From an uncultured Prevotellaceae bacterium (GTDB lineage Bacteria > Bacteroidota > Bacteroidia > Bacteroidales > Bacteroidaceae), in the NCBI GenBank assembly GCA_946539475.1, contig CAMNHM010000077.1, forward strand, positions 1 to 12,436: a stretch of 12,436 nucleotides of DNA, written 5' to 3'. Below the pieces are notes generated by a model. It had not been told where the DNA came from, searched no databases, and saw only the letters and a list, made by a program, of their open reading frames with translations. Below are positions 6,348 through 12,436 of the stretch, in pieces; within the stretch, counting starts at the first letter, position 1; the number at the start of each line of letters is the position of its first letter. The translations under genes and the position numbers were made by a program.

Positions 6348-6773
6348 TTATTTGTCAGTCGTTTCCAGAAAGAAGGTGATCTTGCGGGAAATGCTACCCC
6401 GAAACATCCACACACCAATATAATAAGGTACGAGCGAAAGGAGCATCAGCAGGGCGGTGAGACCTTCGCTGCAATGAGCTGCCAGGCACGCTGCGAGCAC
6501 CGCCAGCATCAGCAGCAAGGGAAGACCAAAGCCAATGAGCAATGCCCGTCCTGCCATCGCGCCCTGCGTCGACACTACGACGCTCTGGCCTTCCTGCCAT
6601 TGGCGCGAGTCGCTGGCAATGTCCACGTCGACGATCTTCTCCTTCGCCTCAGCGGTATGGCAGCGTGAGGCAATCTGACAGCCCCCACATGCCGCTGCCT
6701 GCAGGATTCTCACCCTCGCGCGACCGTTGCTGATCGACTCAATAATACCGTCGTGGTGTATCACGTTCTCCAT
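6348..6773 (-). CDS. RseC/SoxR-reducing-system-like membrane protein
   Basis: A 141-residue protein of the RseC/MucC family, first gene of the rnf operon. The N-terminal part has the Cys cluster A-C-G-G-C-Q-I-A-S-R-C (C29, C32, C38), followed by a small beta-rich region. Two membrane helices lie at about 75-98 and 103-124, and a short basic tail follows. RseC-type proteins are linked to the Rsx/Rnf system that reduces SoxR in E. coli, and in Bacteroidota they commonly head rnf operons; a role in assembly or Fe-S/redox upkeep of the complex is inferred. The frame is open 11 codons further upstream, but that ATG at 6806 lies before the TAACTTTG promoter element, so the ATG at 6773 is chosen. 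Confidence 0.85.
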   Translation of the reverse strand: MENVIHHDGIIESISNGRARVRILQAAACGGCQIASRCHTAEAKEKIVDVDIASDSRQWQEGQSVVVSTQGAMAGRALLIGFGLPLLLMLAVLAACLAAHCSEGLTALLMLLSLVPYYIGVWMFRGSISRKITFFLETTDK

Positions 6774-6781
6774 TGCGGGTG

Positions 6782-6789
6782 CAAAGTTA
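6782..6789 (-). promoter_or_regulatory. Promoter -7 element of the rseC-rnf operon (TAACTTTG)
   Basis: On the - strand TAACTTTG matches the Bacteroidota -7 consensus TAnnTTTG and is followed by CACCCGCA and then the ATG at 6773. Only 8 bases separate the motif from the start codon, so the transcript should be leaderless or nearly so. No good -33 TTTG is seen at the expected 19-21 base distance, but T- and A-rich tracts lie upstream. Confidence 0.65.
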
Positions 6790-6812
6790 CGAATTTTTTT
6801 TCCCATATTCGC

Positions 6813-6827
6813 TTTTTTTTAAAAAAA
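6813..6827. other. T8A7 tract between divergent promoters
   Basis: Eight T followed by seven A form a self-complementary 15-base block between the rnf promoter and the promoter of the acidic ORF. A second T8 lies at 6794-6801. Such tracts can stiffen or bend DNA and act as upstream promoter elements; their role here is inferred. Confidence 0.45.
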
Positions 6828-6837
6828 TATCATCAAT

Positions 6838-6877
6838 CGTTTGCAAATACGAATCCTTTTTGCTACTTTTGCAAACG
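6838..6877. repeat. Perfect 10-bp inverted repeat over both promoter elements
   Basis: CGTTTGCAAA at 6838-6847 is the exact reverse complement of TTTGCAAACG at 6868-6877. Each arm also contains the 8-base palindrome TTTGCAAA. Centre-to-centre spacing is 30 bases, close to three helical turns. The left arm contains the -33 TTTG and the right arm contains the TTTG of the -7 box. It could be a repressor operator, or chance extension of two promoter elements. Confidence 0.55.
6840..6871 (+). promoter_or_regulatory. Primary-sigma promoter of the acidic ORF and clc
   Basis: TTTG at 6840-6843 and TACTTTTG at 6864-6871 are separated by 20 bases, matching the Bacteroidota consensus TTTG-N19-21-TAnnTTTG in every fixed position. 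Transcription would begin near 6876-6880 and leave a leader of about 20-25 bases before the ATG at 6900. Confidence 0.85.
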
Positions 6878-6899
6878 AATCATTCTACGAAAAAGTGTT

Positions 6900-7340
6900 A
6901 TGAAGGCTACAGAACAGACCATTCAGCAGATTGACAGGGCATTGCGTAAGACAGCCGAGAAATATCCCGCCACTGTCGAGGCCACACAGATGACCGACAT
7001 TCACATCCGTGTCACACAGGAGTCGGGCGAGCTGATGACGTTCGACGACGACGACCGCGAGCTGACGCGATGTGTCGTCGAGCAATGGATTGACAACAAG
7101 GACGACAACTTCTACGAGGAGGTTGCGGCAGTCGTCAAGGTGTGCATCGGGCGACAGAAAGAGCTGCTTGAGGGACTGTCGATCCTGAAGCCATACTCCT
7201 TCGTGCTGGAGGACGACGACAGTGAGAGCCTGGAAGAACTCTACGTCGTCGACGACGATATTGCCATCATCGCTCCCCTGTCGATGGACAATCTCGACAG
7301 CGATCTCGACGACTTCCTCGACAACCTGCTAAAGTCGTGA
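6900..7340 (+). CDS. Small acidic protein of unknown function, co-transcribed with clc
   Basis: I do not recognise this 146-residue protein. It has no signal peptide or membrane helix and should be cytoplasmic. The first 30 residues look like an amphipathic helix. A central region contains a D-D-D-D run near 49-52 and a helix with V-V-E-Q-W-I-D-N-K. The last third is strongly acidic (D-D-D-S-E-S, V-D-D-D, D-S-D-L-D-D-F-L-D-N-L-L). One Cys is seen near 58 and another near 82. The frame is open upstream to 6753, but the ATG at 6900 sits at the right distance from a consensus promoter and the earlier codons lie upstream of it. It ends 4 bases before clc, so the two very likely share a transcript. 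A link to ClC function is only suggested by position. Confidence 0.85.
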   Translation: MKATEQTIQQIDRALRKTAEKYPATVEATQMTDIHIRVTQESGELMTFDDDDRELTRCVVEQWIDNKDDNFYEEVAAVVKVCIGRQKELLEGLSILKPYSFVLEDDDSESLEELYVVDDDIAIIAPLSMDNLDSDLDDFLDNLLKS

Positions 7341-7344
7341 GCGC

Positions 7345-9141
7345 ATGGGGCCACGCGGCATCGTTCGTTTCATATCACGTGTTGACGCATGGCGTGCCAC
7401 TCATGTCAGCGAGCGCATGTTTGTGCTCATCCTGGCATTCTTCGTGGGCTTCTTCGCTGCAGTTGCTGCCTACCTGCTCCACTGGCTCATCAACCATATC
7501 GGGCTGCTGCTGACGGGCCGCTTCGACGCCGACACCTTCAATCTCCTCTATCTCGTCTATCCCGTCGTGGGCATCCTGCTGACGATGCTCTTCGTGAGGT
7601 ATGTCGTGAAGGACGAGATCTCCCACGGCATCACCCGCATACTCTATGCCATCAGCCAGAACCGTTCGCGGCTGAAGGCCCACAACACATGGTCGAGCGT
7701 CGTAGCTTCGGCAATCACTATCGGCTTCGGAGGCTCAGTCGGAGCAGAGGCACCGATTGTGCTGACGGGCTCAGCCATCGGCTCCAACCTTGGAAAGATG
7801 TTCCGTCTCGACAGCCACACGCTGATGCTCCTCGTCGGATGTGGCGCTGCAGGAGCTATTGCCGGCATCTTTAAGGCCCCCATCGCAGGACTCGTCTTTA
7901 CCCTCGAGGTGCTGATGATCGACCTGACGATGGCCTCGCTGATGCCTATTCTCGTCAGCTGTGTCACAGCGACTTGCTTCACCTATATCTTCAGTGGCGA
8001 CGCTGCACTCTTCACCTTCCATCTCGACGATGCCTGGACGGTGGAGCGCATCCCTGCCTGTGTCCTGCTGGGCGTCTTCTGCGGGCTCGTCAGTCTCTAC
8101 TTCGTCAGGATGATGGGCTTCTGCGAGGACATCTTTGCACGGTTCAAGGACAAGCCTTACGTGAAGCTCGTTATGGGCGGCCTGCTGCTGTCGCTGCTCA
8201 TTTTCCTCTTCCCATCGCTCTATGGCGAAGGCTACAACAGCATCGACCTGCTGCTCAACGGGCGCGGGGAGGACGACTGGAGCCAGATCCTCAACAACTC
8301 GTTCTTCGCCGGACAGGAGCACATGCTCGTCATTTATGTCGCGCTGGTGCTGCTGACGAAGGTCTTCGCCACCTCAGCCACTAACGGCGGAGGCGGCTGT
8401 GGCGGAACGTTCGCTCCCTCGCTCTTCATCGGCTGTTTCGGAGGATTTTTCTTCTCGCGCATCTGGAACATCTACGAGCTGGGCGTCCATGTGCCTGAGA
8501 AGAACTTTGCGCTGATGGGAATGGCGGGTGTGATGTCGGGTGTGATGCACGCTCCGCTGACGGGCATCTTCCTAATAGCAGAGCTGACGGGTGGCTACAG
8601 CCTGTTCCTGCCGCTGATGATCGTCAGCGTCTGCAGCTACCTGACTATCATCCTCTTCGAGCCTCACAGCATCTATGGGTCGCGACTGGCCAAGGAGGGC
8701 AAGCTCATCACCCATAACACCGATCACGCCGTGCTGACGCTGATGCAGCTCGACAGCGTCATCGACCGCGACTATCTCGCTGTCAGCCCTGATACCGAGC
8801 TGGGCCAGATCGTACATCGCATCAGCCGTTCGAGAGGCAGTATCATTCCTGTCATCGATGCGGCGGGGGGTCTGCTGGGCGAGATCGACATCACGAAGAT
8901 CCGCCATGTCGTCTTCCGCATCGAACTCTACCACCATTTCAAGGCTGCGCAGCTGATGCAGGAGCCTTCGGCAGTGCTGACAGACAGCCTGCCCATGACC
9001 GTTGTGATGAAGACTTTCGATGAGACGCGGGCCGACTACCTGCCTGTCCTCGACAGCGACGGCCACCTGAAGGGATACCTCTCGCGCCAGCACGTTTTCA
9101 CTCAGTACAGGCGGATGGTTGCCGATATGAGCGACGACTAG
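7345..9141 (+). CDS. ClC-family chloride channel/transporter with two CBS domains
   Basis: A 598-residue membrane protein: a ClC core of about 440 residues, then a CBS pair at about 470-525 and 535-595. Known ClC proteins move Cl- through a channel or by Cl-/H+ exchange as dimers. Selectivity-filter elements are S-H-G-I-T (93-97) in place of G-S-G-I-P, G-A-E-A-P (133-137) in place of G-R-E-G-P, G-T-F-A-P (354-358), and Tyr418 in T-G-G-Y, matching the central Tyr. The gating glutamate is kept as Glu135. The proton-side glutamate, Glu203 in E. coli ClC, aligns with Val189 in F-T-L-E-V-L. Val at that place is typical of channel-type ClCs, so a channel or a differently coupled transporter is possible. 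CBS domains often bind adenine nucleotides. It follows the acidic ORF by 4 bases; downstream it converges with the methyltransferase gene. Confidence 0.94.
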   Translation: MGPRGIVRFISRVDAWRATHVSERMFVLILAFFVGFFAAVAAYLLHWLINHIGLLLTGRFDADTFNLLYLVYPVVGILLTMLFVRYVVKDEISHGITRILYAISQNRSRLKAHNTWSSVVASAITIGFGGSVGAEAPIVLTGSAIGSNLGKMFRLDSHTLMLLVGCGAAGAIAGIFKAPIAGLVFTLEVLMIDLTMASLMPILVSCVTATCFTYIFSGDAALFTFHLDDAWTVERIPACVLLGVFCGLVSLYFVRMMGFCEDIFARFKDKPYVKLVMGGLLLSLLIFLFPSLYGEGYNSIDLLLNGRGEDDWSQILNNSFFAGQEHMLVIYVALVLLTKVFATSATNGGGGCGGTFAPSLFIGCFGGFFFSRIWNIYELGVHVPEKNFALMGMAGVMSGVMHAPLTGIFLIAELTGGYSLFLPLMIVSVCSYLTIILFEPHSIYGSRLAKEGKLITHNTDHAVLTLMQLDSVIDRDYLAVSPDTELGQIVHRISRSRGSIIPVIDAAGGLLGEIDITKIRHVVFRIELYHHFKAAQLMQEPSAVLTDSLPMTVVMKTFDETRADYLPVLDSDGHLKGYLSRQHVFTQYRRMVADMSDD

Positions 9142-9199
9142 GAATCCGTTATATAGCCTATAAGCCGATAGGTGCGCCTGGCGTTGCCGCGTTTCGGCA

Positions 9200-9970
9200 T
9201 CAGTAGCTCCTCCGGCGAAACTCAGAGCAGGTGATGGCCGTGGCGATGGCGACGTTGAGACTCTCGGCGCCGGGGCGGAACTGCGGGATGAGCAGTCGGT
9301 GGGTGACCATTTGGCGGATCTCGTCGCTGATGCCGTTCCCTTCGTTTCCCATTACGATAATAGCTTTTGTGGGCAATTCCTGGGCGTAGATGTCGCTTCC
9401 GTCGAGCAGCGTGCCACAGATAGGTAGCGGCGTCTGCTGCAAATATTCCTTTAAGTCGGTATAGACAATGTTTACGCGTGCAATGCTGCCCATCGTAGCC
9501 TGGACGACCTTGGGACTCCAGGCGTCGGCAGTGTCGGGCGAACAGACTATCGTGTCGATGCCAAACCAGTCAGCAATGCGGATAATCGTACCTAGGTTGC
9601 CAGGATCCTGAACGCCGTCGAGAGCCAGCGTCAGCGGCGACAGCGGCTGTCGGCTGACATCGCTCGCTGAGGGTAGGGGAAACACTGCCAGCACGTGTTG
9701 TGGATGCTGCAGGAAGCTGACCTTGCGCAGCTCCTCCGGCGTCACCTCGACGACCTTGTACTGCTTCTCTGGTGTCGCCTCGATATCCTTGCGCAGCTGC
9801 TCGTTCTGGGCGATCCATTCCGGCGTGGCAAACACCTCGGCAGGCCGGAAACCAGCCGCCAGCAAGTCGCCGACCACTTTGGGACCCTCTGCCACAAACA
9901 GCCTCTCTTGCTGGCGATTCTTCTTCGTCTCAAGCTGTTTCACTTGCTTGATCTGGTTCTTGCTGATCAT
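9200..9970 (-). CDS. TrmH/SpoU-family RNA 2'-O-methyltransferase
   Basis: A 256-residue SPOUT methyltransferase that should transfer a methyl group from S-adenosylmethionine to a ribose 2'-OH in rRNA or tRNA. The N-terminal ~95 residues form the substrate-binding domain (E-R-L-F-V-A-E-G-P at 22-30). The three SpoU motifs follow: L-D-G-V-Q-D-P-G-N-L-G-T at 117-128 with Asn125, V-M-G-N-E-G-N-G-I at 206-214, and the knot motif E-S-L-N-V-A-I-A at 236-243. The family is certain, but the substrate cannot be read from the sequence (RlmB-like 23S or another site). It is the second gene of a pair: its ATG overlaps the relA stop by four bases (ATGA), so the two are probably translated together. Confidence 0.93.
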   Translation of the reverse strand: MISKNQIKQVKQLETKKNRQQERLFVAEGPKVVGDLLAAGFRPAEVFATPEWIAQNEQLRKDIEATPEKQYKVVEVTPEELRKVSFLQHPQHVLAVFPLPSASDVSRQPLSPLTLALDGVQDPGNLGTIIRIADWFGIDTIVCSPDTADAWSPKVVQATMGSIARVNIVYTDLKEYLQQTPLPICGTLLDGSDIYAQELPTKAIIVMGNEGNGISDEIRQMVTHRLLIPQFRPGAESLNVAIATAITCSEFRRRSY

Positions 9971-12210
9971 ACTCTCTCCACTTGTTTCACGCCCTTCACG
10001 GTGCGTAGTTTCTTGATGAGCGTCTCCAGACGGGCGGTGTCGCCCATCATCACGACCAGGTTACCGCGGAACAGCCCGTCGTGGGCGTCGATGTTGATAC
10101 TCCGCAGCACGAGCTTCTCGTCTTTCGAGATGATGCTCGTCAGGTTGTTCACGATGCCCAGGTCGTCGTTGCCAATGACGCGCAGCGTGATCTGATACTG
10201 CGAGGCACCCTTGCCGCTCCATTTCGCCTTCACGATGCGATAGCCGAAGCGGCGGCGCATCTCAGGGGCGTTCGGACAGTCGCAGCGATGAATCTTGATG
10301 CCTCCGCTGACGGTGACGAAGCCAAACACGGGGTCGCCATAGATGGGGTTGCAGCAGTGGGCCAGCTGATAGTCGACGCCCTTGAGGTCCTTGCCGATGA
10401 CGAGCACGTCGTCGTTCTGCGGGAGGTTGCCCGTGAGGTGCTCTTCCAGTACGAACTCCTCAGCCGAGCGCGTGGGGGCGTCGCCAGTCAGGCTGCGCTC
10501 ACCCTGCTGCAGCTCGACGTATTTGTCGATGACGGTGGCGACGTCGAGCGTACCGTCGGCTAGCTGGCGATAGAAGTCGCTGGCCTCCTTGTAGCCCAGC
10601 TTCTTGATCACGCGCATCATCACCGACTCTTCCAGCTCTATCTTGCGGTTCTTGAACTTGCGCTCCAGCATCTCCTTCACCAGGAGCGCCTCCTTCTGCT
10701 GCGTCTCCTTGATAGCCAGGCGTATCTTCGACTTCGCCCTCGACGTCTTCACGATGCTGAGCCAATCCTGCTTGGGGCGCTGCGTCGACGAGGTCAGAAT
10801 CTCTACCTGGTCGCCTGAGTGCAGCTCCTGGCGAATGGTCACCAGACGGCCGTTCTCACTCTGCGAACGTCCCTCGGCCGAGCGTATGCGCGCTCCCGTG
10901 CACTGGCTGCCTACGCGCGAATGAATATGGTAGGCCATATCGAGCACAGTAGCTCCCTTGGGGAATTTCAGCAGGTCGCCACGAGGCGTGAAGACGTAGA
11001 TCTCGTCGTCGTAGAGGTCCATCTTGAACTGGTCCATCGCCTCCATGCCTGAGGCGTTCTCCAGCATCTGGCGGATGCTCGTCAGCCAGTCGTCTATCCC
11101 TCCGCTGTCGGCTTTCACGCCTTTGTAGCGCCAGTGGGCTGCCACGCCGCGCTCAGCCACCTCGTCCATCCGCTCCGTGCGTATCTGCACCTCCACCCAT
11201 TTGTTCTCGGGCCCGCGGACCGTGATGTGTAGGCTCTCATAGCCGTTCGACTTCGGCACGCTGAGCCAGTCGCGCATGCGCTTCGGGTTCGACGGGTACA
11301 TGTCGGTGATGATGGCAAACGTCTTCCAGCACTGCTGTTTCTCCTCCTCCGGCGGGCAGTCGATGATGATGCGGATGGCAAAGAGGTCGTAGACGCCCTC
11401 AAACTCGCAGTGCTGCTTCTTCATCTTTTGCCAGATGGAGTGTATCGACTTCGTGCGTCCCTTCATGTGGAACTTCATCCCGGCAGCCTTGAGCTTCTCG
11501 TCTATAGGGGTAATAAAGCGCTCGATATAGGCGTCGCGAGCAGCCTTCGTGGCATTCAGCTTCTCGCGGATGTGATAGTAGGCGTCGTGCTCGAGGTATT
11601 TCAGGGAGAGGTCCTCCAGCTCGCTTTTCAGCTTGTAGAGACCCAGCTTGTGGGCCAGCGGGGCATAGAGGTAGGCAGCCTCCTGGCTCACCTCGTGGCG
11701 TGCCTCCTCATTAGGTGTGTCGCGTATCTGCCGCATTAGGTTCACGCGGTCGGCAATCATGATCAGGATCACGCGCATGTCCTCAGCGAAGCTCAGCAGC
11801 AGGTTGCGGAAATTCTCGCTCTCGACGACAGGGTTCTTCTTGTAGAGCTCCTGTATGCGCTGCAGGCCGTGCAGTATTCGTCCCACCGCCTCACCGTAGG
11901 CACCCTTAGCCTCTTCGACGGTCATCATCCCGCACTCGATGCATGGGCGGAGCATGATGGCCAGCACGGCGTCGCGCCTCAGACCAATCTCGTCGACGGC
12001 CAGCAGTGCCGTCTGCAGGCTTGTCACGATGGGGTTCAGCCCGAAAAAGTCGCGCTGCAGCTGCCCCTCGCTCAGCGCCTGCATCAGCTGTTGGCGCAGC
12101 CTCTGCTCGTCGCCTTCCTGCAACGACGATGTCACCTTCTCCTTCAGCTCTGCGTAGAGCGTCAGGGCCAGCTCCTTCTCCTTTGTGGTGATGTCTATCT
12201 GTTCGTTCAT
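9967..12210 (-). CDS. relA: Long RelA/SpoT homologue, (p)ppGpp synthetase with degenerate hydrolase site
   Basis: A 747-residue RSH protein that makes the alarmone (p)ppGpp during starvation. The N-terminal HD region (about 50-195) has lost the metal site: the His-Asp of functional hydrolases is Arg88-Pro89, and the earlier His is Asn59, although Asp154 in A-D-R remains. The synthetase domain follows with G-R-T-K-S-I-H-S-I-W (251-260), Y-D-L-F-A-I-R (274-280, Asp275), G-Y-E-S-L-H (323-328) and V-E-V-Q-I-R-T (339-345, Glu340). The specificity motif is R-M-R-D (311-314), basic like bifunctional enzymes rather than acidic like E. coli RelA. TGS is at about 404-470, the Cys/His element C619, C620, H641, C643, C645, and ACT at 671-747. 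Bacteroides has separate relA and spoT genes, and this fits relA. Upstream lies a TAnnTTTG box. Confidence 0.9.
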   Translation of the reverse strand: MNEQIDITTKEKELALTLYAELKEKVTSSLQEGDEQRLRQQLMQALSEGQLQRDFFGLNPIVTSLQTALLAVDEIGLRRDAVLAIMLRPCIECGMMTVEEAKGAYGEAVGRILHGLQRIQELYKKNPVVESENFRNLLLSFAEDMRVILIMIADRVNLMRQIRDTPNEEARHEVSQEAAYLYAPLAHKLGLYKLKSELEDLSLKYLEHDAYYHIREKLNATKAARDAYIERFITPIDEKLKAAGMKFHMKGRTKSIHSIWQKMKKQHCEFEGVYDLFAIRIIIDCPPEEEKQQCWKTFAIITDMYPSNPKRMRDWLSVPKSNGYESLHITVRGPENKWVEVQIRTERMDEVAERGVAAHWRYKGVKADSGGIDDWLTSIRQMLENASGMEAMDQFKMDLYDDEIYVFTPRGDLLKFPKGATVLDMAYHIHSRVGSQCTGARIRSAEGRSQSENGRLVTIRQELHSGDQVEILTSSTQRPKQDWLSIVKTSRAKSKIRLAIKETQQKEALLVKEMLERKFKNRKIELEESVMMRVIKKLGYKEASDFYRQLADGTLDVATVIDKYVELQQGERSLTGDAPTRSAEEFVLEEHLTGNLPQNDDVLVIGKDLKGVDYQLAHCCNPIYGDPVFGFVTVSGGIKIHRCDCPNAPEMRRRFGYRIVKAKWSGKGASQYQITLRVIGNDDLGIVNNLTSIISKDEKLVLRSINIDAHDGLFRGNLVVMMGDTARLETLIKKLRTVKGVKQVERV

Positions 12211-12284
12211 ATCCTTCGCTGCTATTTAACTGCTATAAAGCTAAGTATCTCAATATTTGCTTTCGTCTAACGGGAAAGTTTCTG

Positions 12285-12292
12285 CAAATTTA
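12285..12292 (-). promoter_or_regulatory. Promoter -7 element of relA (TAAATTTG)
   Basis: On the - strand TAAATTTG matches TAnnTTTG and would start transcription near 12278, giving a leader of about 65-70 bases before the ATG at 12210. No clear -33 TTTG is found 19-21 bases upstream, so the call rests on the -7 match and position. Confidence 0.55.
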
Positions 12293-12331
12293 CGGAAAAA
12301 ACTTCATATCGCAGTGCCCGATGCCGTTTTT

Positions 12332-12348
12332 TTTGCTTATTTAGCAAA
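12332..12348. repeat. Small inverted repeat upstream of relA
   Basis: TTTGCT and AGCAAA form a perfect 6-base inverted repeat around a 5-base centre (TATTT), about 40-60 bases upstream of the relA -7 box and preceded by a T run. It could be an operator or a weak hairpin; it may be chance in AT-rich intergenic DNA. Confidence 0.3.
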
Positions 12349-12378
12349 TTCTCGTTCAGTTGCATGGCTTATATACTC

Positions 12379-12409
12379 TCACTGAGCCCACTTGAAAAAG
12401 TCTCAGTGA
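12379..12409. other. Strong hairpin with GAAA loop near the right edge
   Basis: TCACTGAG at 12379-12386 pairs perfectly with CTCAGTGA at 12402-12409. Inside, ACTT (12390-12393) pairs with AAGT (12398-12401) around a GAAA loop, leaving a CCC bulge on one side only. On the + strand GAAA is a GNRA tetraloop. Neither strand has a U tract after the stem, so it is not an ordinary terminator. The rest of the 226-base stretch after relA (12211-12436) holds no gene that I can support. Confidence 0.6.
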
Positions 12410-12436
12410 TATTGCGAACATTGGCGCAGCCGCTCC

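Noticed and set aside
6774..6806. Upstream ATG of the rseC-like gene at 6806
   Set aside because: It precedes the TAACTTTG promoter box, and the family-like N-terminus begins at 6773.
6753..6899. N-terminal extension of the acidic ORF upstream of 6900
   Set aside because: It covers both promoters and the poly-T/A tract and overlaps the divergent gene; a consensus promoter lies just before the ATG at 6900.
9142..9199. Terminator between clc and the methyltransferase gene
   Set aside because: Only 5-base stems (for example TGCCG/CGGCA) are seen and none is followed by a T run.
12379..12409. Intrinsic terminator at the right edge
   Set aside because: The stem is strong but has no U tract on either strand.

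Overview
The window reads as a Bacteroidota chromosome, most likely Bacteroidales and perhaps Prevotellaceae. The reasons are the promoter elements of the TTTG-N20-TAnnTTTG type used by the Bacteroidota primary sigma factor, mostly Shine-Dalgarno-free starts, an rpsF-rpsR-rplI cluster, an RseC-like gene leading an rnf operon, and heptanucleotide tandem repeats between genes. Nothing looks recently acquired: there is no transposase, integrase, tRNA, rRNA or CRISPR array.

Layout. (1) Positions 1-1080, + strand: the 3' part of rpsF, then rpsR and rplI (ribosomal proteins bS6, bS18, bL9), ending at a strong hairpin terminator at 1110-1146. (2) Positions 1174-6773, - strand: a complete seven-gene operon transcribed rseC-like, rnfB, rnfC, rnfD, rnfG, rnfE, rnfA. 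It encodes an Rnf complex, the membrane ferredoxin:NAD+ oxidoreductase that pumps Na+ or H+. The promoter is at about 6782-6789. Several junctions are ATGA overlaps. The exceptions are the rnfB-rnfC junction, filled by 13 perfect-length heptamers that abut the rnfC start codon, and the rnfC-rnfD junction, exactly bridged by a 14-codon mini-ORF. (3) Positions 6840-9141, + strand: a divergent promoter, a 146-residue acidic protein of unknown function and, 4 bases later, a ClC-family chloride channel/transporter with two CBS domains. (4) Positions 9200-12210, - strand: a long RelA/SpoT homologue whose hydrolase site is degenerate, so probably a (p)ppGpp synthetase of RelA type, overlapping by ATGA with a TrmH/SpoU-family RNA methyltransferase. 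(5) Positions 12211-12436: a leader and promoter for relA, plus an unexplained strong hairpin near the right edge.

How the genes fit together: the Rnf operon is an energy-coupling module. RnfB and RnfC carry Fe-S clusters, RnfD and RnfG carry covalent FMN sites, RnfA and RnfE form the membrane core, and the RseC-like protein probably helps assembly or redox maintenance. The FMN transferase ApbE needed for RnfD and RnfG is not in the window. The relA-methyltransferase pair joins the stringent response to RNA modification. The genes are mostly ordinary core genes. The unusual signals lie in the junctions: the heptamer array, the bridging mini-ORF, strong Shine-Dalgarno sequences in an organism expected to ignore them, and paired TTTGCAAA palindromes over a promoter.
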